Origin: Elusimicrobiota bacterium
GTDB lineage: Bacteria; Elusimicrobiota; Elusimicrobia; UBA1565; UBA9628
Direction of reading: 5' to 3'
Assembly (NCBI GenBank): GCA_016191335.1
Contig: JACPOW010000016.1
Coordinates: 1-58,151 of the forward strand
DNA length: 58,151 bases
A program made the position numbers and the translations under genes. Positions 18,424 to 27,034 of the stretch are shown one piece after another; positions within the stretch are counted from its first letter, which is position 1; the number at the start of each line of letters is the position of its first letter. The notes beneath the pieces were generated by a model, which saw only the letters and a program-made list of their open reading frames with translations, was not told where the DNA came from and did not search any database.

Positions 18424-20169
18424 ATGAACGAACTCCAGCCGCTGCTCCTGACGGTGGCCGCCTTGCTCGCGACCGTGCTCGCGTCGCGCGTCATCGTGCG
18501 CCGGCAGGTGCGGCGCCTCGCGGACTGGCTGAGGCTCTCCCGCACCGGAGAGCCGCCCCCCCCGCCCCCCACGCGCGCCGGAGCGTTGATGAACCCCTTG
18601 ATCCGGGAGGCCGAGGCGCTGGCCAAGGACCTGGCCAAGGCGCAGGAGAGCGCGGTCCAGGAGGCGCGCCTGAGGTCGCAGGCCGACGCGCTCTGGACGG
18701 CGGAGCGCCTGCGCGGGCACGTCCACGCGAAGCTCGCCGGCCGGCCCCTGGTCGTCGTGGCCAACCGGGAGCCTTACCGCCACGCCCATAGCGGGTCGAA
18801 GATCGAGGTCGTGATGCCCGCGAGCGGCCTGGTGACGGGCCTCGAGCCGCTGCTGCGCGCCTGCGGCGGGACCTGGATCGCCCACGGCGACGGGGACGCC
18901 GACCGCGAGACCTCGGACGAGAACGGCCGGCTGAAGGTGCCCCCGGAGAACCCTCAGTACGCGCTGCGCCGCGTGTGGCTCAGCGACGAGGAGGACAAGG
19001 GCTTCTACTCCGGTTTTTCCAACGAGGGCCTCTGGCCGCTGTGCCACATCGCGCACACCCGCCCGGTGTTCCGCCCCGACGATTGGGCGCGCTACCGCGA
19101 GGTCAACGCCAAGTTCGCCGAGGCCGTGTTCGAGGAGATCGAGGGGCAGACCGAGCCGTGCGTGCTCGTGCAGGACTATCACTTCACCTTGCTCCCGAGC
19201 CTGATCAAGGAGCGCCGTCCGGACGCGCGCGTCGCGCTGTTCTGGCACATCCCCTGGCCCAACCCCGAGGCCTTCGCCATCTGCCCATGGCAGAAGGAGC
19301 TCCTCCACGGGCTCCTGGGCGCGGACCTCATCGGCTTCCACACGCAGGACCACTGCAACAACTTCCTCGACACCGTGGACCGCGTGCTCGAATCGCGTGT
19401 CGACCGCGCCCGGTTCGCGGTCAAGCGCGCCGGGCACGAGACTTTGGTCAAGCCCTTCCCCATCAGCGTCGCCTTCCCGGAGACCCCGGCGCGGGAGCCG
19501 GCGGCCGCGGCCCGCGCCGCGCGGGAGAAGGTCCTGCGCGCGGCCGGACGGGAGGACGAGTTCATCGCGGTCGGCGTCGACCGGCTCGACTACACCAAGG
19601 GCATCCTGGAGCGCTTCCGCGGGGTGGAGCGGATGCTCGACCTCTATCCCGAGTACCAGGGGCGCGTCGTCCTCTTCCAGATAGGCGCGCCGAGCCGCAT
19701 GGCGCTCGCGGGCTACCGGGACTTCGGGGAGGCCGTCGCGGCGGAGGCCGCCCGCATCAACGCGCGCTTCAAGGGGCCGCCGCCGATCGTCGTGCTCTCG
19801 CGCCACCATAGCCATGACGAGCTCAAGCCGTACTACCTGGCCGCGGACGCCTGCCTGGTGACGTCGCTCCACGACGGGATGAACCTCGTGGCCAAGGAGT
19901 TCGTCGCCGCGCGCGAGGACGAGCGCGGCGTCCTGATCCTGAGCCGCTTCGCCGGCGCCGCGCGGGCGCTGCGCGACGCCCTGATCGTCAATCCCTACGA
20001 CGCCGACGCCGTCGCGGAGGCGCTGCGGACGGCGCTCGCGATGAAGCCCGACGCGCAGTCCCTGCGCATGGTCCGGCTGCGCCGCGAGGTGAGGGAGAAC
20101 AACATCTACCGCTGGTCGGCCAACCTCATCACCGAGCTGGCCGCCGTGCGCCTCCCGGCGGGCGTTTGA
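18424..20169 (+). CDS. otsA: Trehalose-6-phosphate synthase (GT20) with N-terminal membrane anchor
   Basis: 581 residues. It makes trehalose 6-phosphate from UDP- (or ADP-)glucose and glucose 6-phosphate. Family motifs are VVVANREPY near residue 118, [27 protein letters not shown] (Asp386 onward) and [13 protein letters not shown]. Unusually, it begins with a hydrophobic helix ([19 protein letters not shown]) and a charged linker of ~90 residues, so it is probably tethered to the inner membrane. GTG 18421 would add one Met. No phosphatase (otsB) is fused or nearby. Role: osmotic or stress protection (family knowledge). Confidence 0.9.
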   Translation: MNELQPLLLTVAALLATVLASRVIVRRQVRRLADWLRLSRTGEPPPPPPTRAGALMNPLIREAEALAKDLAKAQESAVQEARLRSQADALWTAERLRGHVHAKLAGRPLVVVANREPYRHAHSGSKIEVVMPASGLVTGLEPLLRACGGTWIAHGDGDADRETSDENGRLKVPPENPQYALRRVWLSDEEDKGFYSGFSNEGLWPLCHIAHTRPVFRPDDWARYREVNAKFAEAVFEEIEGQTEPCVLVQDYHFTLLPSLIKERRPDARVALFWHIPWPNPEAFAICPWQKELLHGLLGADLIGFHTQDHCNNFLDTVDRVLESRVDRARFAVKRAGHETLVKPFPISVAFPETPAREPAAAARAAREKVLRAAGREDEFIAVGVDRLDYTKGILERFRGVERMLDLYPEYQGRVVLFQIGAPSRMALAGYRDFGEAVAAEAARINARFKGPPPIVVLSRHHSHDELKPYYLAADACLVTSLHDGMNLVAKEFVAAREDERGVLILSRFAGAARALRDALIVNPYDADAVAEALRTALAMKPDAQSLRMVRLRREVRENNIYRWSANLITELAAVRLPAGV

Positions 20170-20175
20170 AAGCGC

Positions 20176-20181
20176 TATCAT
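20176..20181 (+). promoter_or_regulatory. -10 box (TATCAT), leaderless-type promoter
   Basis: TATCAT ends 5 bases before the GTG at 20187. There is no ribosome site and no -35 at the right distance. Confidence 0.38.
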
Positions 20182-20186
20182 GAGGC

Positions 20187-21116
20187 GTGCGCCGCGAACT
20201 TGCCCTCGTCGTTTGCCTGTTTTCGAGCGCCTGCGCCGGCGGCGCCGAATGGCGCCGTGACCAGGACCTGGGCGGCCGCGCCCTGAGCCGCGGGCGGCTG
20301 TCGGAGGCCGAGCCCGCGCTGAACGCGGCGCTCTCCCGAGCCGAGGCCTTCGGCCCGGAGGACCCGCGCCTGGCCGCCTCGCTCAACTCGCTCGGCGACC
20401 TGCGCATGGCCCAGGGCGCGCCGGCCAAGGCCGAGAAGCTGTACCGCCGCGCGCTGGCGATCATGGAGAAGCGCTACGGCCCGGACGCGCCGGAGACCGC
20501 GGCCGCGGTGGCCTATCTCGCCGACGCTTGCGCGGCCTCCGGCAAGGACGTCGACGCGGCGAGGCTCCTCTCGCGGGCCCTGGCGAGCGCCGAGAAGGAC
20601 CCCAAGCGCCACGCCGAGGCCGCCGCGCGGCTCACCGAGCTCGCCGGCCTCCAGCGCGCCCGCGGACGCGACGACGAGGCGGCCGCGGCGTACCGGCGCG
20701 CGCTCGCGGTCACGGAGGCGGCGCTCGGCCCGGAGAACCGCTTCACGGCGGACCGCCTCACGGACCTGGCCCTCTTCCATCACGCGCGGGGAGACTACGC
20801 CGAGGCCGACGGGTACTACCAGCGCGCGCTGGCGGTGAAGGAGAAGGTGCTCGGCCCGGGCCATCCGGAGACGGAGGCGGCCCTGAACGACCTCGCCCTG
20901 TTCCTCGAGGCGCAGGACAAGCTCGACGAGGCCGAGTCGTTCTACGCCCGCGCCCTCGCCCAGCTCGAGCGGGCGCACGGGAAAGGGAGCCCCCGCCTCG
21001 CCGCGACGCTCGGCCACTACGCGCATCTGCTCCGGCGGCGCGGCCGGACCGCGCAGGCCGCGGCGCTCGAGGCGCGGGCGCGCGCGCTGCTGCCCCGCCC
21101 CAAGGCGCGGCCGTGA
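20187..21116 (+). CDS. TPR-repeat protein, probable lipoprotein
   Basis: 309 residues from GTG 20187. The N-terminus LALVVCLFSSACAGG looks like a lipoprotein signal with Cys at about residue 16, although the residue at -3 is Ser, so the lipobox is imperfect. The rest is about five tetratricopeptide repeats of the 42-residue kinesin-light-chain type, each with AEKLYRRALAIMEK- or AYRRALAVTEAAL-like helices. It should be a protein-protein scaffold. Its stop overlaps the histidine kinase start (GTGA), so the two are probably co-translated and may act in one sensing complex. Confidence 0.8.
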   Translation: MRRELALVVCLFSSACAGGAEWRRDQDLGGRALSRGRLSEAEPALNAALSRAEAFGPEDPRLAASLNSLGDLRMAQGAPAKAEKLYRRALAIMEKRYGPDAPETAAAVAYLADACAASGKDVDAARLLSRALASAEKDPKRHAEAAARLTELAGLQRARGRDDEAAAAYRRALAVTEAALGPENRFTADRLTDLALFHHARGDYAEADGYYQRALAVKEKVLGPGHPETEAALNDLALFLEAQDKLDEAESFYARALAQLERAHGKGSPRLAATLGHYAHLLRRRGRTAQAAALEARARALLPRPKARP

Positions 21117-22603
21117 AGACCCCGAACCTGCGCACCCAGCTCGTCCTCGCCTCGGGGCTGGTCTGGGTGTACTCCCTCGGCGTCGGCGCCTCGTACTGGC
21201 GCCAGAGCCGGGCCCACGGGCGGCTCGAGGCGGCCTTCCATCAGGGGCTCGCGGTGCTCTCCTCGCTCCCTCGCCTGCGCGACGAGCTGCGCCGGGTCGA
21301 CCAGAGCGGGGACCAGTACCTGCTCTCCGGCCAGCCCGCGTGGCTCGAACGCCGCGAGGAATCCCTCGACCGCGTGCGGGAGGCCCTGCGCGAGCTCGAG
21401 GAATCCTCCGCCGACCCCCGCGACCGCGCCACGATCGCCGAGGCGGACCGGCGCCTGACCGCCTACCTCGCGGAGCGCAGCCCCTGGATCTCCCGCCGCC
21501 GCGCCGGCCGCCTCTCGCCCGCCGACGCCTCGCGGGCGACGCGGCGCGCCCGGGAGCTCGACGCCGTCGCCGAGCCGCTCAACGAGCTCAAGAACGTCAA
21601 TGTCGCCGACCTCCGGGCCCGGCGCCTCGAGACGGAGGAGGCCTCCCGCTCCGCCCTGCGCCTCATCCTCCTCGCCGGCGCGGCCGCCGCGGCCTTCGTG
21701 GCGGTGATGCTCTCGCGCGCCTTGATCGGGCCCGTGGCGACGCTGCGGGAGAACGCCCGCGGGTGGACCCTCGGGAAACCCTGGGACTTCCCCCCGCCGC
21801 GCGGCGCCGGCCCCGAGGTCTCCGACCTCCACGAGACGATGGGCGAGATGGCCAAGCGCCTCAACGCGCAGTTCGAGCGGGAGGCCGAGCTCGGCAAGCT
21901 GAAAGGCAGCCTCGTCTCGATGGCCAGCCACGAGTTCAACAACGCGCTGAGCGTGCTCGGGACCACGGTCAACCTCCTCAAGCAGACCGAGGCGTCGAAG
22001 CCCGAGGGACGGCGCGCCGATTATTACCTGATCGTGGAGACCAACCTGAGGTCCCTGTCGCTGGCCACGCGCAACCTCCTCGACCTCGGCCTGCTCGAGT
22101 CGGGCCGCTTCGCGGTACGCCCTCACCGCGCGGACCTCGGCCTGGTGCTGTCGGCCGCCGCCAAGGCGCTGCAGCCTCTCCACGAGCGCAAAGGGCTGCG
22201 CTTCACGCTCGACATACCCGCGGGAACGCCCGCCGCCAAGGCCGACCCCGAGGCCCTGGTGATGGTCGCGACGAACCTCGTCGGCAACGCCGTCAAGTAC
22301 GCGCCCGAGGGCGGGCGGGTCGACGCGGGCGTGTCGGTCGAGGCGGACGGGCGCCTGCGGGTCTACGTCGCCGACGACGGCATCGGCATCGCCCCGGAGG
22401 ACCGGGAGGCGATCCTGACCGGCCACCGCACCGAGCAGGGGCGCCAGACGGCTCCCGGCTTCGGCGTGGGGCTCGTGCTCGTCAAGAAGATCCTCGACGC
22501 GCACGGGACCAGGCTCGAGATCGAGGGCGCGCCGGGAAAGGGCTCGCGCTTCTCCTTCACCTTGCCTCCCTGGACCGACGCCGGCGAAGACCTGTTCACC
22601 TGA
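21113..22603 (+). CDS. Membrane-bound sensor histidine kinase
   Basis: 496 residues from GTG 21113. Two membrane helices (about 10-25 and 183-203) flank a ~150-residue helical periplasmic domain like CHASE3/four-helix sensors (LRDELRRVDQSGDQYLLSGQ), followed by a HAMP-like segment, a dimerisation/phosphoacceptor helix with His273 in MASHEFNNALS, and an ATPase domain with N box NLVGNAVKYAP, G1 VADDGIGI and G2 PGFGVGLVLVKKI. The EFNN after His is a variant of the usual ELRTP. The stimulus is unknown. Its end overlaps the convergent single-domain response regulator by 8 bases; that protein may be its partner. Confidence 0.88.
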   Translation: MKTPNLRTQLVLASGLVWVYSLGVGASYWRQSRAHGRLEAAFHQGLAVLSSLPRLRDELRRVDQSGDQYLLSGQPAWLERREESLDRVREALRELEESSADPRDRATIAEADRRLTAYLAERSPWISRRRAGRLSPADASRATRRARELDAVAEPLNELKNVNVADLRARRLETEEASRSALRLILLAGAAAAAFVAVMLSRALIGPVATLRENARGWTLGKPWDFPPPRGAGPEVSDLHETMGEMAKRLNAQFEREAELGKLKGSLVSMASHEFNNALSVLGTTVNLLKQTEASKPEGRRADYYLIVETNLRSLSLATRNLLDLGLLESGRFAVRPHRADLGLVLSAAAKALQPLHERKGLRFTLDIPAGTPAAKADPEALVMVATNLVGNAVKYAPEGGRVDAGVSVEADGRLRVYVADDGIGIAPEDREAILTGHRTEQGRQTAPGFGVGLVLVKKILDAHGTRLEIEGAPGKGSRFSFTLPPWTDAGEDLFT

Positions 22604-22994
22604 GGGAGGCGGAGCCGGACAGCGCCTCCGCGATCGCCTCCAGCAGGTGACGCCGGTCGATCGTCTTGTTCAGGAAGCGCGTGCCGCCGGCCTTCAGGTG
22701 GCGGCGGTAGTCGGCGCCCGAGCTCGAGGCGGTCAGGAAGATGATCGGCGTGTCGGCGAAGTGCGGGTCCGCGCGCAGGTCCCGGCACAGCTCGAAGCCG
22801 CCCTGCTCGGGCATGTTGATGTCGAGCAGGATCAGGTCGGGGTCGATCGCCGCGACCTGCTTGACGGTCCACTCGCTGCCGTACAGCGCGGTCACGCGGT
22901 AGAGCTGGCTCAGGGAGCGCTCCATCGTCGTGAGGAAGTCGGACTCGTCGTCGATGACGATGATCTTCGGGCGGTCGTCGGGTTTCTTGTTCAT
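22596..22994 (-). CDS. Single-domain response regulator (CheY-like)
   Basis: 132 residues, receiver domain only. Acidic pocket IDDE (residues 14-17), phosphoacceptor Asp58 in LILLDINMPEQGG, Thr in FLTAS, and Lys in FLNKTID. Start: ATG 22994 (MNKKPDDRPK); a longer form to 23036 would add an unlikely 14-residue tail. With no output domain it probably passes phosphate on or binds a partner. It is convergent with the histidine kinase. Confidence 0.85.
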   Translation of the reverse strand: MNKKPDDRPKIIVIDDESDFLTTMERSLSQLYRVTALYGSEWTVKQVAAIDPDLILLDINMPEQGGFELCRDLRADPHFADTPIIFLTASSSGADYRRHLKAGGTRFLNKTIDRRHLLEAIAEALSGSASLR

Positions 22995-23063
22995 CTCGGG
23001 GATAGGGTACCCCCGCGCGGCGCGGCAGGCCACCAAATTTCCGCCAAATTCCGGCGGGGCCGG

Positions 23064-23762
23064 CTAGGGCTCGAAGCGGTAGCCGAGGCCGGGCACGGCG
23101 ACGATGCGCTCGCCGATCCGGGCCCCGATCTTGCGGCGCAGCGTGGAGACGTGCACCCCGATCGTGTGCGGATCGGAGTAATCCGCCGGATCGTAGCCCC
23201 AGACCGACTCTAAAAGGAACGGGACCGAGACCACGGTCCCCGCCTTGCGCAGCAGGACCGTCAGGAGGTCGAACTCCTTGCGCGTCAGGCGCACGCGCTT
23301 GCCCGAGACCGTGACCGTGCGCGCGAGCACGTCGAGGACGAGGCCGTGGGCCTTGAGGCGGTCGCCGAGCTCCTCGGGGGCCGCGTAGCGGCGCAGCACG
23401 GCCGCGACCTTGGCCAGCATCAGGGCCGGCGCCACGGGCTTGGGCAGGTAGTCGTCGGCGCCCTGCTCGAGGCCGTCGGCCTGGTCCGCCGAGCCCTTGT
23501 GCACGCCCGACATGAGGACGACCGGCACGCGCGCGGTCGCCTTGTCGGCGCGGAGCTTGGCGAGCAGGGACAGCCCGCCGCCGCCGGGCATGGAGACGTC
23601 CGACAGCACGAGGTCGGGGAGGTCCGCGACGGCGGCCGCGAACGCCTCGCGCCCGCCCGAGACGCGCTGGACCTCGTAGCCCTCCCCCGCGAGGACGTCG
23701 CCGTACACGCGGCGCATGTCGGCGTTGTCGTCCACGAGGAGGATCCGGCCTTTGGAGGGCAT
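23064..23762 (-). CDS. OmpR-family response regulator
   Basis: 232 residues: receiver domain (VDDN at 10-13, phosphoacceptor Asp55 in LVLSDVSMPG, Lys in YLPKPVAP) then a winged-helix DNA-binding domain (residues ~135-232) with RLTRKEFDLLTVLL and HVSTLRRKIG and a C-terminal hairpin PGLGYRFEP. It regulates transcription. It is divergent from a histidine kinase operon, and a strong inverted repeat overlaps both promoters, suggesting autoregulation. Its ATG follows TATAAT by 6 bases, so its mRNA is probably leaderless. Confidence 0.9.
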   Translation of the reverse strand: MPSKGRILLVDDNADMRRVYGDVLAGEGYEVQRVSGGREAFAAAVADLPDLVLSDVSMPGGGGLSLLAKLRADKATARVPVVLMSGVHKGSADQADGLEQGADDYLPKPVAPALMLAKVAAVLRRYAAPEELGDRLKAHGLVLDVLARTVTVSGKRVRLTRKEFDLLTVLLRKAGTVVSVPFLLESVWGYDPADYSDPHTIGVHVSTLRRKIGARIGERIVAVPGLGYRFEP

Positions 23763-23768
23763 GCGCGT

Positions 23769-23797
23769 ATTATACGGAGCGCTGACGCCGCTGACAA
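23769..23797 (-). promoter_or_regulatory. Promoter of OmpR-type regulator: TTGTCA-N17-TATAAT
   Basis: On the minus strand, the -35 TTGTCA (23797-23792) and consensus -10 TATAAT (23774-23769) have the ideal 17-base spacing. The ATG follows the -10 by only 6 bases, which implies a leaderless mRNA. Confidence 0.75.
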
Positions 23798-23809
23798 TGC
23801 CCGCATTGT
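23794..23809. promoter_or_regulatory. Inverted repeat operator candidate between divergent two-component genes
   Basis: ACAATGC-CC-GCATTGT, seven-base arms with a two-base centre. It overlaps the -35 boxes of both divergent promoters and extends outward with one mismatch (TGACAATGC / GCATTGTGA). It is well placed for simultaneous control of the regulator and the kinase operon. Confidence 0.6.
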
Positions 23810-23834
23810 GACCGCCGGGCTCCGCCGTTAAACT
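23806..23834 (+). promoter_or_regulatory. Promoter of histidine kinase operon: TTGTGA-N17-TAAACT
   Basis: The -35 TTGTGA (23806-23811) and -10 TAAACT (23829-23834) are 17 bases apart, followed by a 19-base gap containing the ribosome site GGGAGGA before ATG 23854. This transcript therefore has a leader. Confidence 0.6.
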
Positions 23835-23853
23835 GTGAGGGAAGGGAGGACGA

Positions 23854-25149
23854 ATGAACGATCAGATCCTGGACCCCACCGCGCTCGCGATCCTGATGAC
23901 GGCCGCCGTCGTCGCGACGGTCTTCACGGTCGTCCGCCTCCGCGCGCTGCTCGCCGAGAAGGAAGCCGCCCGGGCCGAGCTCGAGCGGCGGGTGTCGGCG
24001 CAGGGAGACGACCTCTGGACGGCCAACGCCCATCTGAGGGTGGCGGCGCTCGGCCGCCGCGAGGACGGCCGCCGCATCCAGCTCTACCGGCGCATCTTCG
24101 CGGAGCTCCCCGTCGGCCTCGCGGTCCTGCGCGTCGACGACCCGGGCGACCCCGAAGGCTGGCTCATCGTCGAGCTCAACCCCTCGGGACTGCGCCTGGC
24201 GGGCGCCGCGGCGGAGGACCCGGCGGGGACGCGCCTGCTCGACTTCGCGCCGGACCTCCGCGGCGGCGAGCTGACGCGGGCCTGCGCGGAGGCACTGCGC
24301 CTCGACCGCACCTTCGAGCTCCCGGACTTCTCCAGCGAGCGCGTCCCCGGCGCCCGTTTCGCGCTCAGCGTCTTCTCCCTCGGCGCGCCGTTCGTCGGCG
24401 TCGCCTTCGAGAACGTCACCGCGCGCAAGGCCGCCGAGGAGGCGCTGGCGCGCTCCAACGCCGACCTCTCCGAGTTCGCCTACGTCGCCTCGCACGACCT
24501 CCAGGCTCCGCTGCGCAAGATCGCGGCCTTCGCCGAGCAGCTCGGGCTGCGGCTCGCGACGCAGAGGGACCCGACGGCGCAGGACTACCTCGCGCGCATC
24601 CGGCGCTCGGTCGCCGGCCTGCAGGGCCTCATCGAGAGCCTGCTGGAGCTCGCGCGGGTCGACGCGAACACCGAGGAGCCGCGGGAGGTGAGCCTGGCCG
24701 GCGTCGCGGGCGAGGTGCTCGAGGACCTCAAGGAGACGATCGACGGCCTTCGCGCGAAGGTCGAGGTCGGAGACCTCCCCGCCGTCATGGGCGACCACGC
24801 CCAGCTCCGGCGGCTGCTGCACAACCTCTTGGGGAACGCCCTGAAGTTCACCTCGCCCGGCCGCGCGCCGCGGGTCCGCCTGCGCGGCGGCCAGCGCGAG
24901 GACGGCCTGTGCGAGCTCATCGTCGAGGACGACGGCGTGGGCTTCGACATGGAGTTCGCCGGCCGCCTCTTCCAGCCGTTCACGCGGCTGCACAGCCGCA
25001 AGGAATTCCAGGGCAGCGGCATGGGCCTGGCGATCTGCCGCAAGATCGCCGAGCGCCACGGGGGCGCCATCTCGGTGCAGAGCTCCCCCGGGCGCGGGAC
25101 GCGCGTCACCGTCGCCTTCCCCGCGGTCCGCGAAAGGGCGCTCGTCTGA
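23854..25149 (+). CDS. Sensor histidine kinase with PAS-like domain
   Basis: 431 residues. One N-terminal membrane helix (about 10-30), a short coiled segment, a PAS-like domain (~75-200), the phosphoacceptor helix with His214 in YVASHDLQAPLRKI (bacteriophytochrome-type subgroup) and an ATPase domain with N box NLLGNALKFTSP, G1 VEDDGVGFDM and G2 GSGMGLAICRKI. It starts a signalling operon of kinase, hybrid kinase and receiver, and has a good GGGAGGA ribosome site. The ligand of the PAS domain is unknown. Confidence 0.88.
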   Translation: MNDQILDPTALAILMTAAVVATVFTVVRLRALLAEKEAARAELERRVSAQGDDLWTANAHLRVAALGRREDGRRIQLYRRIFAELPVGLAVLRVDDPGDPEGWLIVELNPSGLRLAGAAAEDPAGTRLLDFAPDLRGGELTRACAEALRLDRTFELPDFSSERVPGARFALSVFSLGAPFVGVAFENVTARKAAEEALARSNADLSEFAYVASHDLQAPLRKIAAFAEQLGLRLATQRDPTAQDYLARIRRSVAGLQGLIESLLELARVDANTEEPREVSLAGVAGEVLEDLKETIDGLRAKVEVGDLPAVMGDHAQLRRLLHNLLGNALKFTSPGRAPRVRLRGGQREDGLCELIVEDDGVGFDMEFAGRLFQPFTRLHSRKEFQGSGMGLAICRKIAERHGGAISVQSSPGRGTRVTVAFPAVRERALV

Positions 25150-25160
25150 GGGAGGATGCC

Positions 25161-26627
25161 ATGGATCAGAGAGTCAGCATCTTATTGATCGAAGACGACC
25201 CCGACTACACGATGCTGATCAACGTGTACGTCAACGAGGCCTGCGGCGACGCCGTGAAGTACCTCATCGAGAGCGCCGTCAGCCTGCAGAGCGGCCTGGA
25301 CCTGCTGTCCCGCCAGGAGTACGACATCGTCCTGCTCGACCTGATGCTGCCCGACAGCCGCGGGCTCGACACGCTGGACCGGATCCGCGCCAAGGCGCCC
25401 AGCATGCCCGTCGTCGTGCTGACCAACCTCGACCACGACGACCTCGGCATCGAGGCGATCGCCCGCGGCGCCCAGGATTTCCTGTCCAAGAACAAGCTCG
25501 ACGCCGGGCGGCTGCGCCACGCGATCGGGTTCGCCCTCGCGCGCGACCGCCTGTTCCTCCAGATGGAGCACCTCATCGAGGGGCTGCCCGACGGGATGCT
25601 CATCGTCGACCGCAGCCGCATGGTGCGCTACGCCAACGCCGCGGCCCTGGCCCTGTTCGGGCGCAAGCGGGACCAGCTCGTGGGGCGGCTGTTCGAGCAC
25701 GCCCTCTCGCCCGAACGGGCCGTGGAGATCAAGCTCCCCGGCGCCCCCGGCGCGGAGCGCTCCGCCGAGATCCGCGCCGCCGAGATCGAATGGAAAGGCT
25801 ACCCGGCCTGGGTCGCCACGGTCCGCGACGTCAGCGAGCTCAAGAAGCTCGAGCAGGTGCGCGCCGAGGTCAAGGAGAGGCGCCACACCGACGGCCTCAA
25901 GGACCAGCTCCTGAGCACCGTGGCCCACGAGCTGCGCACGCCGCTGAGCGTGGTCAAGGCCGTCATCGGGACCTTGCGCGACCACCTCGCCGGCCCGCTG
26001 ACCCAGGACCAGGCCGACCTCGTGGGGACCGCCGACCGGCACATCGGCCGGCTCACCCGCCTGCTCAACAACTTCCTCGACCTCACGCGCCTCGAGTCGC
26101 GGCGCTCGCGCGTCAACCGCCAGCCGCTCGACCCCCTGGCGCTCATCGTCGAGGTGTGCGAGGGCGTGCGCCTGGCCCACCGCGGCCGCTCCGTGGTGCT
26201 GAGCGTCGAGCTCCCTAAGCGGCTGCCCGAGGTGAAGGTGGACGCGGACATGATCGCGCAGGTCCTGGGGAACCTCCTCGACAACGCCCTGCGCTACGCG
26301 CGCGGGCGCGTGACCGTGAGGGCCAGGGCGTCCGGGGACGAGGTCGAGGTCTCCGTCGTCGACGACGGCCCGGGCATCCCGACCGAGAAGCTCGCCCTGC
26401 TGTTCGACAAGTTCGTCCAGCTCGACCGCCCGAAGGGAGGCGAGGGCTACAAGGGGACGGGCCTCGGGCTCGCGATCTCGCGGGAGATCATGACGCTCAA
26501 CGGCGGCCGCATCTGGGCCGACAACGCGCCAGGCCGCGGCGCCTGCTTCCGCTTCACGCTGCCTTTCGCGTCGAAGGCGGAGGCCGCCCCGGCGGAGGAG
26601 CTGACCCATGCCCAGCCCGGAGATTAA
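25161..26627 (+). CDS. Hybrid protein: receiver domain - PAS - histidine kinase
   Basis: 488 residues and soluble. Residues ~5-125 are a receiver domain (IEDDPD at 10-15, Asp60 in VLLDLMLPDSRG, SKNK for the conserved Lys); ~135-235 a PAS domain (EGLPDGMLIVDRS..YANAAALALFG); then a kinase core with His256 in VAHELRTPLS and ATPase motifs NLLDNALRYARG, VVDDGPGIP and GTGLGLAISREI. The N-terminal receiver marks a kinase that is itself controlled by phosphorylation. It starts at ATG 25161 behind a GGGAGGA ribosome site, 11 bases after the upstream kinase. Confidence 0.9.
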   Translation: MDQRVSILLIEDDPDYTMLINVYVNEACGDAVKYLIESAVSLQSGLDLLSRQEYDIVLLDLMLPDSRGLDTLDRIRAKAPSMPVVVLTNLDHDDLGIEAIARGAQDFLSKNKLDAGRLRHAIGFALARDRLFLQMEHLIEGLPDGMLIVDRSRMVRYANAAALALFGRKRDQLVGRLFEHALSPERAVEIKLPGAPGAERSAEIRAAEIEWKGYPAWVATVRDVSELKKLEQVRAEVKERRHTDGLKDQLLSTVAHELRTPLSVVKAVIGTLRDHLAGPLTQDQADLVGTADRHIGRLTRLLNNFLDLTRLESRRSRVNRQPLDPLALIVEVCEGVRLAHRGRSVVLSVELPKRLPEVKVDADMIAQVLGNLLDNALRYARGRVTVRARASGDEVEVSVVDDGPGIPTEKLALLFDKFVQLDRPKGGEGYKGTGLGLAISREIMTLNGGRIWADNAPGRGACFRFTLPFASKAEAAPAEELTHAQPGD

Positions 26628-26979
26628 GACCAGGAAGGTGCTGATCGTCGACGACGAACGGGACCTCGTCGGCCCGCTGGCCTTGCGGCTCAGGTCCCTG
26701 GGCCGCTTCGAGGTGGCCGTCGCCTACGACGGCGCGGACGGCCTCGAGAAGGCGGCCGTGTTCCTTCCCGACGTCGCCCTCATCGACCTCTCCATGCCCA
26801 AGCTCGACGGCTGGGCCCTGTGCGCCCGCCTGCGCGAGGACCCGCGCACCCGGGGCATCAAGCTCGTCATCATGACCGCCTGGCTGTCGCCGGACCTGGG
26901 GCGTCACGCCCTGGCCGAGGGGGTCGCCGACCTCCTCATCAAGCCGTTCGAGGACGAGGACCTCCTGAGGGCCTTGTAA
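26608..26979 (+). CDS. Single-domain response regulator
   Basis: 123 residues. Receiver fold with VDDE (15-18), phosphoacceptor Asp60 in VALIDLSMPKLDG, Thr in IMTAW and Lys in LIKPFEDED. Its start lies 20 bases inside the hybrid kinase gene, so the two are translationally coupled and probably form a phosphotransfer pair. No output domain. Confidence 0.86.
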   Translation: MPSPEIKTRKVLIVDDERDLVGPLALRLRSLGRFEVAVAYDGADGLEKAAVFLPDVALIDLSMPKLDGWALCARLREDPRTRGIKLVIMTAWLSPDLGRHALAEGVADLLIKPFEDEDLLRAL

Positions 26980-27034
26980 GTTCACTCGTTGTTTGGAGGC
27001 GCGCGCGGGCGCCGCGGGCTACGCTATGGACGAG

